Positions 29,920-38,795 of a stretch of 64,000 nt of DNA are shown here, one piece after another; the first letter of the stretch is position 1, and the number at the start of each line of letters is the position of its first letter. The stretch comes from Psychrobacter sanguinis (GTDB taxonomy: Bacteria; Pseudomonadota; Gammaproteobacteria; Pseudomonadales; Moraxellaceae). The notes under the pieces are model-generated. The model did not search any database. It had not been told where the DNA came from and was given only the letters and a program-made list of their open reading frames with translations. The translations under genes and the position numbers were made by a program. The DNA lies in contig NZ_CP085990.1 in assembly GCF_020736705.1 (NCBI RefSeq), positions 1,860,001-1,924,000 of the forward strand, read 5' to 3'.

Positions 29920-31068
29920 ATGCTCGATACACTCTATCTTATGTTTCAAATATTGGCCGGCTTGGTTATTTTTGCCAGCGTATGGGGGTTGTTGCCTTTA
30001 GATCATTGGTGGATAAGAGGGGTTGATTTTCCAAGAATACAGATTTTATTTATTGGATTAGCCAGCTTGATTGGCTTGTTGATATTGACACCTCAGTGGC
30101 AGATGGCAGAGATAGCACTGATGCTAGCGTTGATAGGCGCTATAGGATTCCAGTTACGGATGATTTTGCCGTACACTAGGCTATGGAAACAAGAGGTACG
30201 TCAAGCGATGCCCATGGCCAATCCGGTTCAGGTTAAGCTGATGGTGTCTAACGTGTTGACGCCCAATAACAACACGCAAGCTCTTGTTAACTTGGTGCAG
30301 CAAAAGCAGCCTGATATTTTAATCACTTTGGAATCGGACCAAAAATGGGAAGATGTGCTAAGCGTAATAGAGCCAGACTATCCCTATAGTGTTAAGGTGC
30401 CATTGGACAATTTATATGGCATGCACCTGTATTCTAAGCTTGAGCTGATTGATCCTGAGATTAAATATCTGCTGATTGATGACATCCCTTCCATACATAC
30501 CCAAGTGCGCTTGACCAATGGAGAGGTTATTTGGTTGTATTGTTTGCACCCAATGCCGCCGAGCCCAACAGAGGCTGATAAATCGACCACACGCGACGCA
30601 GAGTTACTCATGGTAGGGCGACATATCAATGAGAACAATCAAACGGCGATATTAGCGGGAGATTTAAATGACGTGGCATGGTCAAAAACAACGTTGATGT
30701 TCCAGCGTATATCTGGGTTACTAGATCCGCGTATTGGGCGTTTTTTTATCAATACTTTCCATGTCAAATATCCCATTTTACGTTGGGCACTCGACCATAT
30801 TTTCCATAGCCCATGCTTTACCTTAGTAGATATTGAAAGGCTACCCTCTATAGGCTCAGACCATTTTCCAGTTATGACCACGTTGCAGTATGAGCAATGT
30901 GCTGAAGCTGAACAGGCAGAAAATGCCACTGAAGCTAGCGCCAAGGACAAGCAAGAAACTGCGGCTAAAATTGAGGAAGGCAAAGAGGAAGGGGAGCGTC
31001 TCTCAAAAGAACATGCTGAGGAAGAGCAGGCGGAGCAAAATCAGGCAGAACAGCAGCCACAAAGTTAG
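29920..31068 (+). CDS. Membrane-anchored endonuclease/exonuclease/phosphatase-family protein
   Basis: The first 90 residues contain about three hydrophobic segments. The EEP domain follows with all core motifs: an Asn near VSNVLTPN, a Glu in LITLESDQKW, GDLNDVAWS and IGSDHFPVMTTL. The domain is therefore probably catalytically intact, acting on a phosphodiester or phosphate ester of unknown identity. From about residue 325 to the end (382) the sequence is almost entirely Glu, Lys, Gln and Ala, which may form a charged helix or be disordered. The gene stands alone before a strong hairpin. Family and membrane anchoring are clear; the function is not. Confidence 0.82.
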   Translation: MLDTLYLMFQILAGLVIFASVWGLLPLDHWWIRGVDFPRIQILFIGLASLIGLLILTPQWQMAEIALMLALIGAIGFQLRMILPYTRLWKQEVRQAMPMANPVQVKLMVSNVLTPNNNTQALVNLVQQKQPDILITLESDQKWEDVLSVIEPDYPYSVKVPLDNLYGMHLYSKLELIDPEIKYLLIDDIPSIHTQVRLTNGEVIWLYCLHPMPPSPTEADKSTTRDAELLMVGRHINENNQTAILAGDLNDVAWSKTTLMFQRISGLLDPRIGRFFINTFHVKYPILRWALDHIFHSPCFTLVDIERLPSIGSDHFPVMTTLQYEQCAEAEQAENATEASAKDKQETAAKIEEGKEEGERLSKEHAEEEQAEQNQAEQQPQS

Positions 31069-31124
31069 AGTGTCCAAGTCTGCTTATCACTTTAGTTTAA
31101 CTAAGTATTTAGCATTAAACTAAC

Positions 31125-31171
31125 AAAGCCCATTTTCATGTAAGCATATGCTTACGTGAAAATGGGCTTTT
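31125..31171 (+). terminator. Long-stem terminator after the EEP-family gene
   Basis: AAAGCCCATTTTC, a short internal mismatch and GTAAGCAT pair with ATGCTTAC and GAAAATGGGCTTT, giving an almost perfect stem of about 21 bp with T residues at the end. Confidence 0.85.
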
Positions 31172-31474
31172 GCCTGCTAGGCACAGGGAGGTGATCAGCA
31201 TACAATGGACTCATCAACACAAGGATAGCAAGGATAGCAGTGTTGGTTACTTTATGTAGATGAGCTGTTAGGATATTTCAGCAAATATAACGTAGTCTAT
31301 TGCCCTGTAGATGAAATTATATAAAGTTTACGTAAAACTCTGGCTAAGGAATAGCCTGAAGGAAATAATAATAATAACAAGTAAAATCGCGCCCCAAGAC
31401 CCAAGTCTCTGCCCTAGACTTGGGTTTTTTCTTTTTTATTTTTTGCTTACCTATTTTATTTTATCTTAGTCTAT
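31172..31474. other. Non-coding region with a second plus-strand terminator
   Basis: No gene is visible. It contains a direct repeat AAGGATAGC (twice, near 31220-31240), a short AAT trinucleotide run near 31365-31380 and the terminator at 31399-31431. That terminator points away from the upstream EEP gene, which already has its own. Confidence 0.5.
31399..31431 (+). terminator. Strong plus-strand terminator without an assigned gene
   Basis: ACCCAAGTCT and AGACTTGGGT form a 10-bp stem with loop CTGCCCT, followed by a run of T residues. On the minus strand no T-run follows, so it does not obviously serve the glycosyltransferase. Confidence 0.85.
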
Positions 31475-32674
31475 CTAAGATTGGTACACGTCAGAACTGT
31501 TACGCCTTCTCTTTTTTTGTCTTTTTTCGACCAACGCATCTTTTTGTTCTAATTGATTTAAGTCGTCTAACTTACGATAGACTGCTAGGGTCTCATCAAT
31601 CATTTGCTGCATAGTGAATTTATCAGTAATGGGAGGACGCATGACGTTTTCTAACTGATTGCGAATGACCTTGCACAAGGCATAAGCAGTTTCTTCTTTG
31701 ACCAAACCCTGAGGGTAAAGCGGTTTCAAAATTTCATGAAACGCAGCTTTGTTCCAGCCCACGACGGGTGTACCTAAGTGAATGGCTTGCAGCACATTAA
31801 TACCAATGGATTCAGGTTGGTTGGCCAATCCCAATACAAGGTTGGCGGCTGCTAACCATTCTCTCATGTCGTTACGCTTGGTCCCAATAAAGGTAAACTT
31901 ATCTCTTAGTTCAAGGGCATTGACGCGCTGCATAAACTCTTCATGTACCACATCGCGCCGAGAGTCCTCATCCATAATGATAATATGCAAATTGGGAAAG
32001 TCTTCACTGAGATTACCCAAGATATCAATGAGCCATTCTTGACCGTACTCTTGGCCAATAACAGTAGGGAATAGTAGCCATTTTTTGTGTTCAAGCTCAG
32101 GATATTCAGCAAAAGTGCGATGAATCCAATAAACCGAAGGGTTGTAGCGGTAGGGGAAGTTACGAGTATCGACGCCACGATAAATACGAATGATTGAGCG
32201 TGGCGGTTTTTTAACTTCTTTTATGCCCTGTAATAAATATTCGCTTACGCTATCAGAAACAGTGATGGTACAGTCTACATTGAGTAGGGCGCGAGAATAG
32301 TTATTGAGGGGGTAAAACCCATACATGGTGGAGACTAACTTGGGTTTGTGCTTTAATTTGGCCCCTTTAAGAGCCCAATGCAAAATCCAAGCTGGGGTGC
32401 GTGAGTGTAAATGAATAATGTCAGGTTGATATTTTTCAATGAGCTGCCGCAAAGGCCAAATTTGGCGAAGAGCCATCCAAGATTTTTTTTCAAGAGACAG
32501 TTGGTGGTAGATATTGCCATCACGCTCTAGTCGTTTGACTAATTCGTGTTCCTTATCAGCAGAGGATACAATAATTGAGGTATGACCTCTTTTTACCAAT
32601 GCACGCCCAAGATGAAAAATTCCGCGCTCGGATTCGTCGTGCTTTAAAGAGGAGAGCAGGCGCATCACTTTCAT
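31475..32674 (-). CDS. GT-B-fold glycosyltransferase (family 4-like)
   Basis: The protein is about 399 residues from the ATG at 32674. A GTG at 32722 in frame would add 16 residues, and neither start has a strong ribosome site. The N-terminal Rossmann part has ESERGIFHLGRALVKRGH and IIHLHSRTPAW. The C-terminal nucleotide-sugar-binding part has QPESIGINVLQAIHLGTPVVGWN. The usual EX7E pair has Gln in place of the second Glu, so activity may be altered. It probably acts on a surface polysaccharide. It has no other polysaccharide genes around it. A basic tail (KRQKKRRRN) ends the protein. Confidence 0.85.
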   Translation of the reverse strand: MKVMRLLSSLKHDESERGIFHLGRALVKRGHTSIIVSSADKEHELVKRLERDGNIYHQLSLEKKSWMALRQIWPLRQLIEKYQPDIIHLHSRTPAWILHWALKGAKLKHKPKLVSTMYGFYPLNNYSRALLNVDCTITVSDSVSEYLLQGIKEVKKPPRSIIRIYRGVDTRNFPYRYNPSVYWIHRTFAEYPELEHKKWLLFPTVIGQEYGQEWLIDILGNLSEDFPNLHIIIMDEDSRRDVVHEEFMQRVNALELRDKFTFIGTKRNDMREWLAAANLVLGLANQPESIGINVLQAIHLGTPVVGWNKAAFHEILKPLYPQGLVKEETAYALCKVIRNQLENVMRPPITDKFTMQQMIDETLAVYRKLDDLNQLEQKDALVEKRQKKRRRNSSDVYQS

Positions 32675-32782
32675 AGTAGCATCTGGACAGGTTAAGGAGT
32701 AATAACAGAATAGGGTGTGCACATTGTCAGGTAAAATGCGCTAAAAAACAAGTTACCTGTTAAATTTGTCTAAACGTCGAGG

Positions 32783-33640
32783 TTAGCGAGATTTTCTAAG
32801 ATGTTCTGCATTGGGCAGTACTTGCTTTTCGGTGAGGTACTTCCAGTAGCGTTGAGGTAGATATTGCTTGTGTAAGCGAGGGTTCTTGCGCTCACTGATA
32901 TTAACATTGGCAAAATAGCCTTGCCAAAATCTTTGATATTGTTTTTCTTGCTCGCTATGAATACTACTGGGGTTAAAGAGTACCTCATCGGTGACATCCA
33001 CAATCGTTTGTAGAGCAGCAGGTTCACCCTTCACACTTTTAGATTGGTCATAAAAAATACCATAACCCCGCTTTAGGTCATATATGGCCCATTGTTGGTC
33101 TTGATAACGTTGGCGGAAATGCTCACCAATCAAAGGCAATACATTAAAATCTGGCTCTACACGGGCAAAATAGATGTCTTCTGTGGTGTGCTCAAAGCGT
33201 ACAAAAGCTTCCATACGGTGCTTCTCGCGTCCGACGGATTTGACAGTTTGTGCTAATTCGAGCACGGCTAGGTTACCTAGGTCCTCCAGTACCTGTCGAT
33301 TGGGATAATCTAGAGCATACTTTACGACTAGAAATAACACACTCCCAATGCCCTGCTTTTCTGATAAAAAGCCCCAAAGCAATTGGCGCATACCTGAATG
33401 CCCCAGTACCTTATTTAGTTTAGTTAATACCCGCTGAGCCTTAGCATCATCGACTGCCACATAAGAGGCAGTATCAATCAAAGAAGGCTGATAATCATCG
33501 ATATCGATTAACTGTAAATAGGGCTGATTTTGTAGCCTATTTTCATACACGTAAAATACAGCGCTTAACCAACCCTCAAAGCTAGACTCATAGACGATGA
33601 GGGTAGGCTGATTAACGGATAGCTGGCTTGATGGAGACAT
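32783..33640 (-). CDS. DUF4130 / TIGR03915-type putative DNA-metabolism protein
   Basis: This 285-residue protein matches my memory of the family that accompanies the TIGR03916 radical SAM protein and that is fused to a uracil-DNA-glycosylase-like domain in some bacteria. No experimental function is known to me. Family marks: the N-terminal YESSFEGWLSAVFYVYE, the central VGREKHRMEAFVRF, then PDFNVLPLIGEHF and RGYGIFYD, and the C-terminal YLPQRYWKYLTEK. No glycosylase domain is fused here. It lies 86 bp downstream of the radical SAM gene in the same direction, so the two likely form an operon. Confidence 0.85.
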   Translation of the reverse strand: MSPSSQLSVNQPTLIVYESSFEGWLSAVFYVYENRLQNQPYLQLIDIDDYQPSLIDTASYVAVDDAKAQRVLTKLNKVLGHSGMRQLLWGFLSEKQGIGSVLFLVVKYALDYPNRQVLEDLGNLAVLELAQTVKSVGREKHRMEAFVRFEHTTEDIYFARVEPDFNVLPLIGEHFRQRYQDQQWAIYDLKRGYGIFYDQSKSVKGEPAALQTIVDVTDEVLFNPSSIHSEQEKQYQRFWQGYFANVNISERKNPRLHKQYLPQRYWKYLTEKQVLPNAEHLRKSR

Positions 33641-33726
33641 AGCTTAAGGCTCAATATTAAGTTTCAAATGTTAGGTGTTGAATGCTCAAAAGATGAGGGT
33701 AATAGAACGTCACAATCACAATAAGC

Positions 33727-34995
33727 TTAGAACAACGCCAACTGACCACTGCGTTGGTCTTTAAACTTAGTTTGGGTTTGTGCCAGTACATACTGACGGA
33801 AGTTATCCCGAGTTAAATGGGCCAAATGCTCATTTTTACCGGTGGTAGCAATAAAGTATTTGGCACGGTTGACCGCTGCACCCATTTTTTTGAGATGTTC
33901 CAAGGTGATTTGGTTGAAGCGTCGAGCTTTGACGATTTTTTTGGCGGTTTTAACCCCGATTCCTGGTACTCGGACGATGACCTCATAAGGGGCTGTCTGA
34001 ATATTAACGGGGAAGTGCTCACGATGGCGGATGGCCCAAGCCAGCTTAGGGTCACATTCTAAATCTAAGAAAGGGTCTTCAGGCTCTAAGATTTCATGAG
34101 CCCCAAAGCCATAAAAGCGCATTAACCAGTCCGCTTGATAAAGACGATTTTCTCGAACCATAGGCACCGGTGTTCCAATAGCCGGTAGGCGGCTGTCAGA
34201 TAACATAGGCACATAACCTGAGTAATACACCCTCTTTAGGTCATATTTCTGATAAAAATGGCTGGAGAGCTGAATGACCTGTAAATCGGTCTCATTACTG
34301 GCACCTACGATCATTTGGCTGGTTTGGCCGGCAGGCGTAAACTTAGGCGCCGATTTGTACTTTTTGCGGCTCTCTTTAATGGTGATAATTTCTTCTTTTA
34401 CCGTTTGTAGCGGCGCTTGAAGCTGGGCATGATTCTTCTCTGGCGCTAGTAAAGCCAGCCCAGATTTAGTTGGGATTTCAATATTGGCGCTTAAGCGGTC
34501 TGCATACAAGCCTGCTTGATACAGGAGTTCCTTACTAGCACCAGGTATGGTCTTAAGATGAATATAGCCGTTAAAACCTTCTCGAGTGCGTAGCAGCTTA
34601 GCAACTTCTACTAAGCGCTCCATAGTGTAATCACCGTCCTTAAAAATACCTGAGCTTAGAAAAAGCCCTTCGATATAGTTACGGCGATAAAACTGCATGG
34701 TAAGCTCTACCACTTCCTCGACAGTAAAAGCAGCTCTTGGGGTGTCATTACTGCGTCTAGAAGTGCAGTAAGCACAGTCATAAATACAGTGATTAGTTAG
34801 TAATATTTTAAGTAGACTGACACAGCGACCATCTTCGGTATAGCTATGACAGATACCTGACTTAGATGCGTCACCTAGACTGCCACCCTTGTTTTTTCGA
34901 TTACTACCAGAAGAGGAGCAGGAGACATCATATTTAGCAGCATCTGCTAAAATATTTAATTTACCTTGTAGCCTTTCGTAATTAATCGAACCCAT
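33727..34995 (-). CDS. Putative DNA modification/repair radical SAM protein (TIGR03916-type)
   Basis: A 422-residue radical SAM protein. The cluster motif CxxxCxxC is CIYDCAYC (Cys70, Cys74, Cys77), with further cysteines at 26, 49 and 58. The radical SAM barrel follows to about residue 290. A helix-hairpin-helix-like DNA-binding stretch, VPGIGVKTAKKIVKA, lies around residues 343-357. The protein ends in QLALF (418-422), matching the pentapeptide consensus QLxLF by which many repair proteins bind the beta sliding clamp. The DUF4130 gene follows 86 bp downstream. Family membership is clear from sequence and pairing; the DNA role is inferred from the HhH, the terminal motif and the partner. Confidence 0.9.
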   Translation of the reverse strand: MGSINYERLQGKLNILADAAKYDVSCSSSGSNRKNKGGSLGDASKSGICHSYTEDGRCVSLLKILLTNHCIYDCAYCTSRRSNDTPRAAFTVEEVVELTMQFYRRNYIEGLFLSSGIFKDGDYTMERLVEVAKLLRTREGFNGYIHLKTIPGASKELLYQAGLYADRLSANIEIPTKSGLALLAPEKNHAQLQAPLQTVKEEIITIKESRKKYKSAPKFTPAGQTSQMIVGASNETDLQVIQLSSHFYQKYDLKRVYYSGYVPMLSDSRLPAIGTPVPMVRENRLYQADWLMRFYGFGAHEILEPEDPFLDLECDPKLAWAIRHREHFPVNIQTAPYEVIVRVPGIGVKTAKKIVKARRFNQITLEHLKKMGAAVNRAKYFIATTGKNEHLAHLTRDNFRQYVLAQTQTKFKDQRSGQLALF

Positions 34996-35303
34996 ATTTT
35001 TATCCTAATGATCATAGACAGTTATGATAACAAAAATGGGGCTTAAGTCATGTGGTTATAAGGTTTAACAGGATTCTATACGACAATCAGTGTCGCTTTT
35101 AACGTAGCTTTTTGTAATGAAAAATTCTGCCATTTAGTTGACGAAATAAAAAAATTTAATTGCTGAAATAAAAAGACGCCTTACTACAATTTACGGTAAT
35201 AAGGCGTCGTTTAGAAGTCAGCTTAGCAGATAACACCCTTTATTCTCAGCGATATTATCCTGTTAATTAACTCCATGTTTGTATAGGAGTATCTCGTTAC
35301 TTA
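34996..35303. other. Non-coding region between the radical SAM gene and rodA
   Basis: It holds the rodA terminator and an AT-rich section. No gene is seen. Confidence 0.5.
35168..35208 (-). terminator. Terminator downstream of rodA
   Basis: GACGCCTTA pairs with TAAGGCGTC. On the minus strand the stem is followed by TTTTT. It lies about 95 bp after the rodA stop. Confidence 0.7.
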
Positions 35304-36446
35304 TTATTTGACATTGTGAGTATAAACCGACATCAGTAGTCCAAAGCCCGCCATTAACGTAATAATAGCCGTACCGCCGTAACTCACCAAAGGTAGAGGT
35401 ACCCCAACCACAGGTAAAATACCGCCCACCATGCCAATATTAACAAACACGTAAACGAAAAAAGACATGGCAATGGCGCCGGCCAATAATCTACCATAGG
35501 TATCGACATGGACCGCAGCAATATAGAATGAGCGAACTAATATACAAGAATAAATAAAAATAAGAACGCTAACCCCAAGCAAACCAAACTCTTCAGAGAA
35601 AGCCGCAATGATAAAATCGGTATGGCCTTCAGGTAAAAAGTGTAGGTGCGATTGTGTTCCTTCCAAGTAACCCTTACCAGTAAGCCCACCGGCGCCAATG
35701 GCGGTTTTGGACTGGGTAATATTCCAACCGGCGCCCAATAAGTCAGCTTCAGGATTGAATAAGGTCAATACCCGCTGCTTCTGATAATCATGCATCAAAA
35801 AGGTCCAGCCCACCCAAACCGTCGGTATCATCATGCCTACTGCTGACCCAATCATCCACCACGGTAATCCGGCTAAAAACAGCACAAAGATACCACTGGC
35901 CGCAACCAAGATAGAAGTTCCTAAGTCGGGCTGTTTGGCAATCAGTAATACGGGCACGATAATGATGGCCAATGTGGCAAACACCGTAGGGATATTCGGC
36001 GGTAAATCTTTACGAGACAGATACCAAGCACACATCATTGGCAGCCCAAGCTTCAAAAACTCCGAGGGCTGTACGCTACCAAAACCTGGAATATCAATCC
36101 AGCGTTGAGCACCCATACGCACTTCGCCAATAATCTCTACCAAAACCAATGAAAATAAGCCGATGACATAAAAAATCGGCGTAAAGGTTTTATAAAGACC
36201 TGGTGGAATCTGCGCCATCGTAATCATCACTGTAAAACCGAGTAAATAACTTACGGCTTGACGGATAACCATATCGACGTCTTGGGTTGAAGCGCTATAT
36301 AAAATAGCCAATCCAATAAAGCTAATGGTAAGTAGCAGTAGCATCAGCCACGGGTCAATATGAATGCGTTCCCAGATACTAATACTGTCGTCCCGGCCAA
36401 AATGATGAGTTTGCCGAGAAAATCGATACTGTTGTTGCTTTGACAT
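35304..36446 (-). CDS. rodA: Rod-shape protein RodA, peptidoglycan glycosyltransferase
   Basis: RodA is a SEDS-family transmembrane glycosyltransferase that builds lateral-wall peptidoglycan with its partner PBP2. The protein is polytopic with about ten hydrophobic segments. The family motifs include QRWIDIPGFGSVQPSEFLKL and LPEGHTDFIIAAFSEEFGLLG, which carries the catalytic Asp. 380 residues is typical. It stands alone; the usual mrdA (PBP2) neighbour is missing. Confidence 0.95.
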   Translation of the reverse strand: MSKQQQYRFSRQTHHFGRDDSISIWERIHIDPWLMLLLLTISFIGLAILYSASTQDVDMVIRQAVSYLLGFTVMITMAQIPPGLYKTFTPIFYVIGLFSLVLVEIIGEVRMGAQRWIDIPGFGSVQPSEFLKLGLPMMCAWYLSRKDLPPNIPTVFATLAIIIVPVLLIAKQPDLGTSILVAASGIFVLFLAGLPWWMIGSAVGMMIPTVWVGWTFLMHDYQKQRVLTLFNPEADLLGAGWNITQSKTAIGAGGLTGKGYLEGTQSHLHFLPEGHTDFIIAAFSEEFGLLGVSVLIFIYSCILVRSFYIAAVHVDTYGRLLAGAIAMSFFVYVFVNIGMVGGILPVVGVPLPLVSYGGTAIITLMAGFGLLMSVYTHNVK

Positions 36447-36970
36447 AAGGCGGTTTTTATTGAGTTAGCAAAGGGGAATGGTGAGCTTAAAGTTAGGCCT
36501 AACCTAGGAGAAAAATTGAGATTAGGGGCGTTCTAACTTTAAGGATCGATGGCTCAAAATTACGTTCTATTACCATCATATTGGCTCAGTATTCTAAAGA
36601 CAGTAGTATTGCAGAGATTTAAATAGCAATTTATCTAAACATGAGCAATAGTTTGGTAAGAAGTGAGACGCTATAGTTTAGCGTGACTGCGGCAAATTTG
36701 ATAGTATCAATGTCCTATCTTTTTAATCCACTATTTGGTAAATGACTAATAAATTGTAAAAAAATACGTCATTGCTAAATGGTGATTAGAGACATTAACT
36801 TAGCAGAATACAAAATATTAAGTCCATTAGATTACTTTAAGTAGGTTACTTTAAGGCTTGTTGAGAGGTTTTTATCTTGTAAACTGGCGTTAATCCGTTT
36901 GGCTGTCTTATCTTCTTAATTTTGAGTGACATACTTTTACTATAATAATATTACTGGAAATCACAAAGCC
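36447..36970. other. Non-coding region between rodA and the M15-like lipoprotein
   Basis: A divergent AT-rich region of about 520 bp which should contain promoters for both flanking genes. No gene or strong structure is seen. Confidence 0.5.
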
Positions 36971-37849
36971 ATGAAAAGCACTATGAAACTCCCTTTAGGC
37001 CTCATTGCATCACTTGCTCTGTTAACCACCAGTTGTACCACAATGGCCGAAACTCCAGGCGCAAATATCAATGAACAAAGAAGCATAAAACCCGTTACCA
37101 ATGCCAATAAACGTACTTATAAAGTGGTCACTAACCAAAATGGTCAAACAGACCGCTTGGGTAATCTAATCCGACAAAGTGAACAGGCTTATCAATCGCA
37201 GCGACTTACTATTGAGCAAAACACCAATATACGTCCTTTCGGTGGAACGTCTCAGCCTGGTTATTACGGACAATCTAATACGTTTGGTGAAACCAACTAT
37301 AATTATGTGCAGTGGTTAAATTTATCGCCGTATCGTGCTAATGAAGTAGCTCAATATAAGCGCTATCTTGCTAACTATCTTGGTGAGCCTGCGATACCTC
37401 CTTTTGATCAACTATTGACCACAGCCCGTAGTTGGGATCGTTGTGGTTATGAGCAGTATCAATTACCGCCTTCTGAGCTTTGGTCGAATATGGTCTCTAC
37501 ACTGAGACTCTACGATGATCTTAAGAAACAGGGGGTTATCCCGCCCACAGCAGAAATTAGATCTACTTATCGTTCCCCTTCTTTAAATGCTTGTGCAGGG
37601 GGTGCAGGGGCCAGTAAACATATGACCAATGGCGCTATTGATATCTGGGTTCCTGAATACGAAGGGCAGCCTTGGTATAAAACCAGTATGCAAGATAGAT
37701 TGTGTCAATTTTGGTCAAGCCAAGGCCAAAACTATAGTTTTGGCCTGGGTATATATTCCACGGGCGCTATTCATTTAGACACTCAAGGCTATCGCTATTG
37801 GGGGGCAGAATACTCAGCTCCAGGGTCTTATTGTAGGTACCTAAATTAA
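36971..37849 (+). CDS. Lipoprotein with M15-type D-Ala-D-Ala carboxypeptidase-like domain
   Basis: The protein begins with a lipoprotein signal peptide (hydrophobic core, then a lipobox LTTSC near residue 22). It carries an M15A-type zinc peptidase domain in its C-terminal half. Zinc/active-site motifs are visible: SKHMTNGAIDI (the SxHxxGxAxD pattern) and GAIHLD near the end. The region before the domain is Gln/Asn-rich, followed by an all-helical-looking section. The natural substrate is probably peptidoglycan stem peptide, by family. I use the ATG at 36971 because it precedes the signal peptide directly; a GTG at 36926 is in frame. Confidence 0.83.
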   Translation: MKSTMKLPLGLIASLALLTTSCTTMAETPGANINEQRSIKPVTNANKRTYKVVTNQNGQTDRLGNLIRQSEQAYQSQRLTIEQNTNIRPFGGTSQPGYYGQSNTFGETNYNYVQWLNLSPYRANEVAQYKRYLANYLGEPAIPPFDQLLTTARSWDRCGYEQYQLPPSELWSNMVSTLRLYDDLKKQGVIPPTAEIRSTYRSPSLNACAGGAGASKHMTNGAIDIWVPEYEGQPWYKTSMQDRLCQFWSSQGQNYSFGLGIYSTGAIHLDTQGYRYWGAEYSAPGSYCRYLN

Positions 37850-37862
37850 GTCAACCGATTTT

Positions 37863-37892
37863 TTGATAAAATTCTTAATACTTATGTATAAT
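37863..37892 (+). promoter_or_regulatory. Likely sigma-70 promoter ahead of the small lipoprotein gene
   Basis: TTGATA and TATAAT lie 18 bp apart. A second TATAAT sits at 37898-37903. The pair lies about 240 bp before the next start codon, leaving a long leader. Confidence 0.45.
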
Positions 37893-38134
37893 TAGTGTAT
37901 AATATGTAGTGAGCCACTTATCAACCTATGCTTCATTAGTAGTAAGCGTTGTAAAACGTGGCTTAATACTCCTTTCCCTCATTTTTTCGAAAACCTTATC
38001 TTTGCATGCCCTCCTAATTAATGTCGTTATTTATAATGAATTTAATACTGAAAGTGTTGCTTGAGTTAACGTTAGTAGCCGTTTTTGAGTATTTGAAAGG
38101 CGCAAGAAGGTACATATCACTTGAGGCATAAGAT

Positions 38135-38734
38135 TTGAATATAAGATCATCATCGTATCTGGCTATATTAAGCTGTTTTGTTGCAGCCACCACTATTATT
38201 GCATGTAAGCCAATCGATACTTTGTTTAATAAAAGTTCTACTACTGAAGAATGGCAAGACATATCAGACACAGGGTTACCTAGAATTGATGTGGCAAACC
38301 TCCCTTCATTAAATCAAAAAGATTCGATCGCACCTATTGAAGTCGGTGATACAGAGCCAAGTTTTAATTTTGAAGCTCAGGCAATCGGTGAGTCTGTCGC
38401 CAATGATAAAGCTAAGTTAGCGGCTACCCGTAAGGACAAATGTCCCAAACTGGTGAACTCACCGGTGGGGTCTACTAAGATAGTTCGTAAAAATGAAGTG
38501 ATGAACGATTCACAATGTGATTATTATATTTATCCTGAAAAAGGACAAAAAATATCTGTAGACACGCACCCAAGTTATATTGCTGCTGATTTGGTCAGTC
38601 CTGTTTATTATGACTTTGCCAATGGCAGTTACTTGGTAGCGCAATCTGATAAATATGTGATTCGTTTAAGTTATAAAGGCATAGAATATCAAAATAGTCC
38701 TATTGATTATGACGTGACTATTAATGTTCAATAA
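38135..38734 (+). CDS. Hypothetical lipoprotein
   Basis: A 199-residue protein of unknown function. It starts at a TTG about 8 bp after GAGG, and the first 24 residues form a lipoprotein signal with a Cys after TIIA. The mature part has one further cysteine pair (CPK and QCDYY) and a C-terminal beta-rich segment ending in DVTINVQ, suggestive of a small periplasmic beta-sandwich. I do not recognise the family. Its stop codon lies in the first unit of a 15-bp repeat. Confidence 0.7.
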   Translation: MNIRSSSYLAILSCFVAATTIIACKPIDTLFNKSSTTEEWQDISDTGLPRIDVANLPSLNQKDSIAPIEVGDTEPSFNFEAQAIGESVANDKAKLAATRKDKCPKLVNSPVGSTKIVRKNEVMNDSQCDYYIYPEKGQKISVDTHPSYIAADLVSPVYYDFANGSYLVAQSDKYVIRLSYKGIEYQNSPIDYDVTINVQ

Positions 38735-38795
38735 AATCATGTTCAATACAATCATGTTCAATACAATCATGTTCAATACAATCATGTTCAATAAA
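38721..38795. repeat. 15-bp tandem repeat across the lipoprotein stop codon
   Basis: Five contiguous 15-bp units at 38721-38735 (divergent), 38736-38750, 38751-38765, 38766-38780 and 38781-38795. The core unit is ATCATGTTCAATACA. The first unit contains the stop codon TAA of the lipoprotein. Read from the ATG at 38724, the array encodes a repeated MFNTI-like pentapeptide and closes at TGA 38811-38813. Confidence 0.92.

Noticed and set aside
32783..33027. Short overlapping minus-strand frame starting at 33027
   Set aside because: It is an out-of-frame shadow of the DUF4130 gene.
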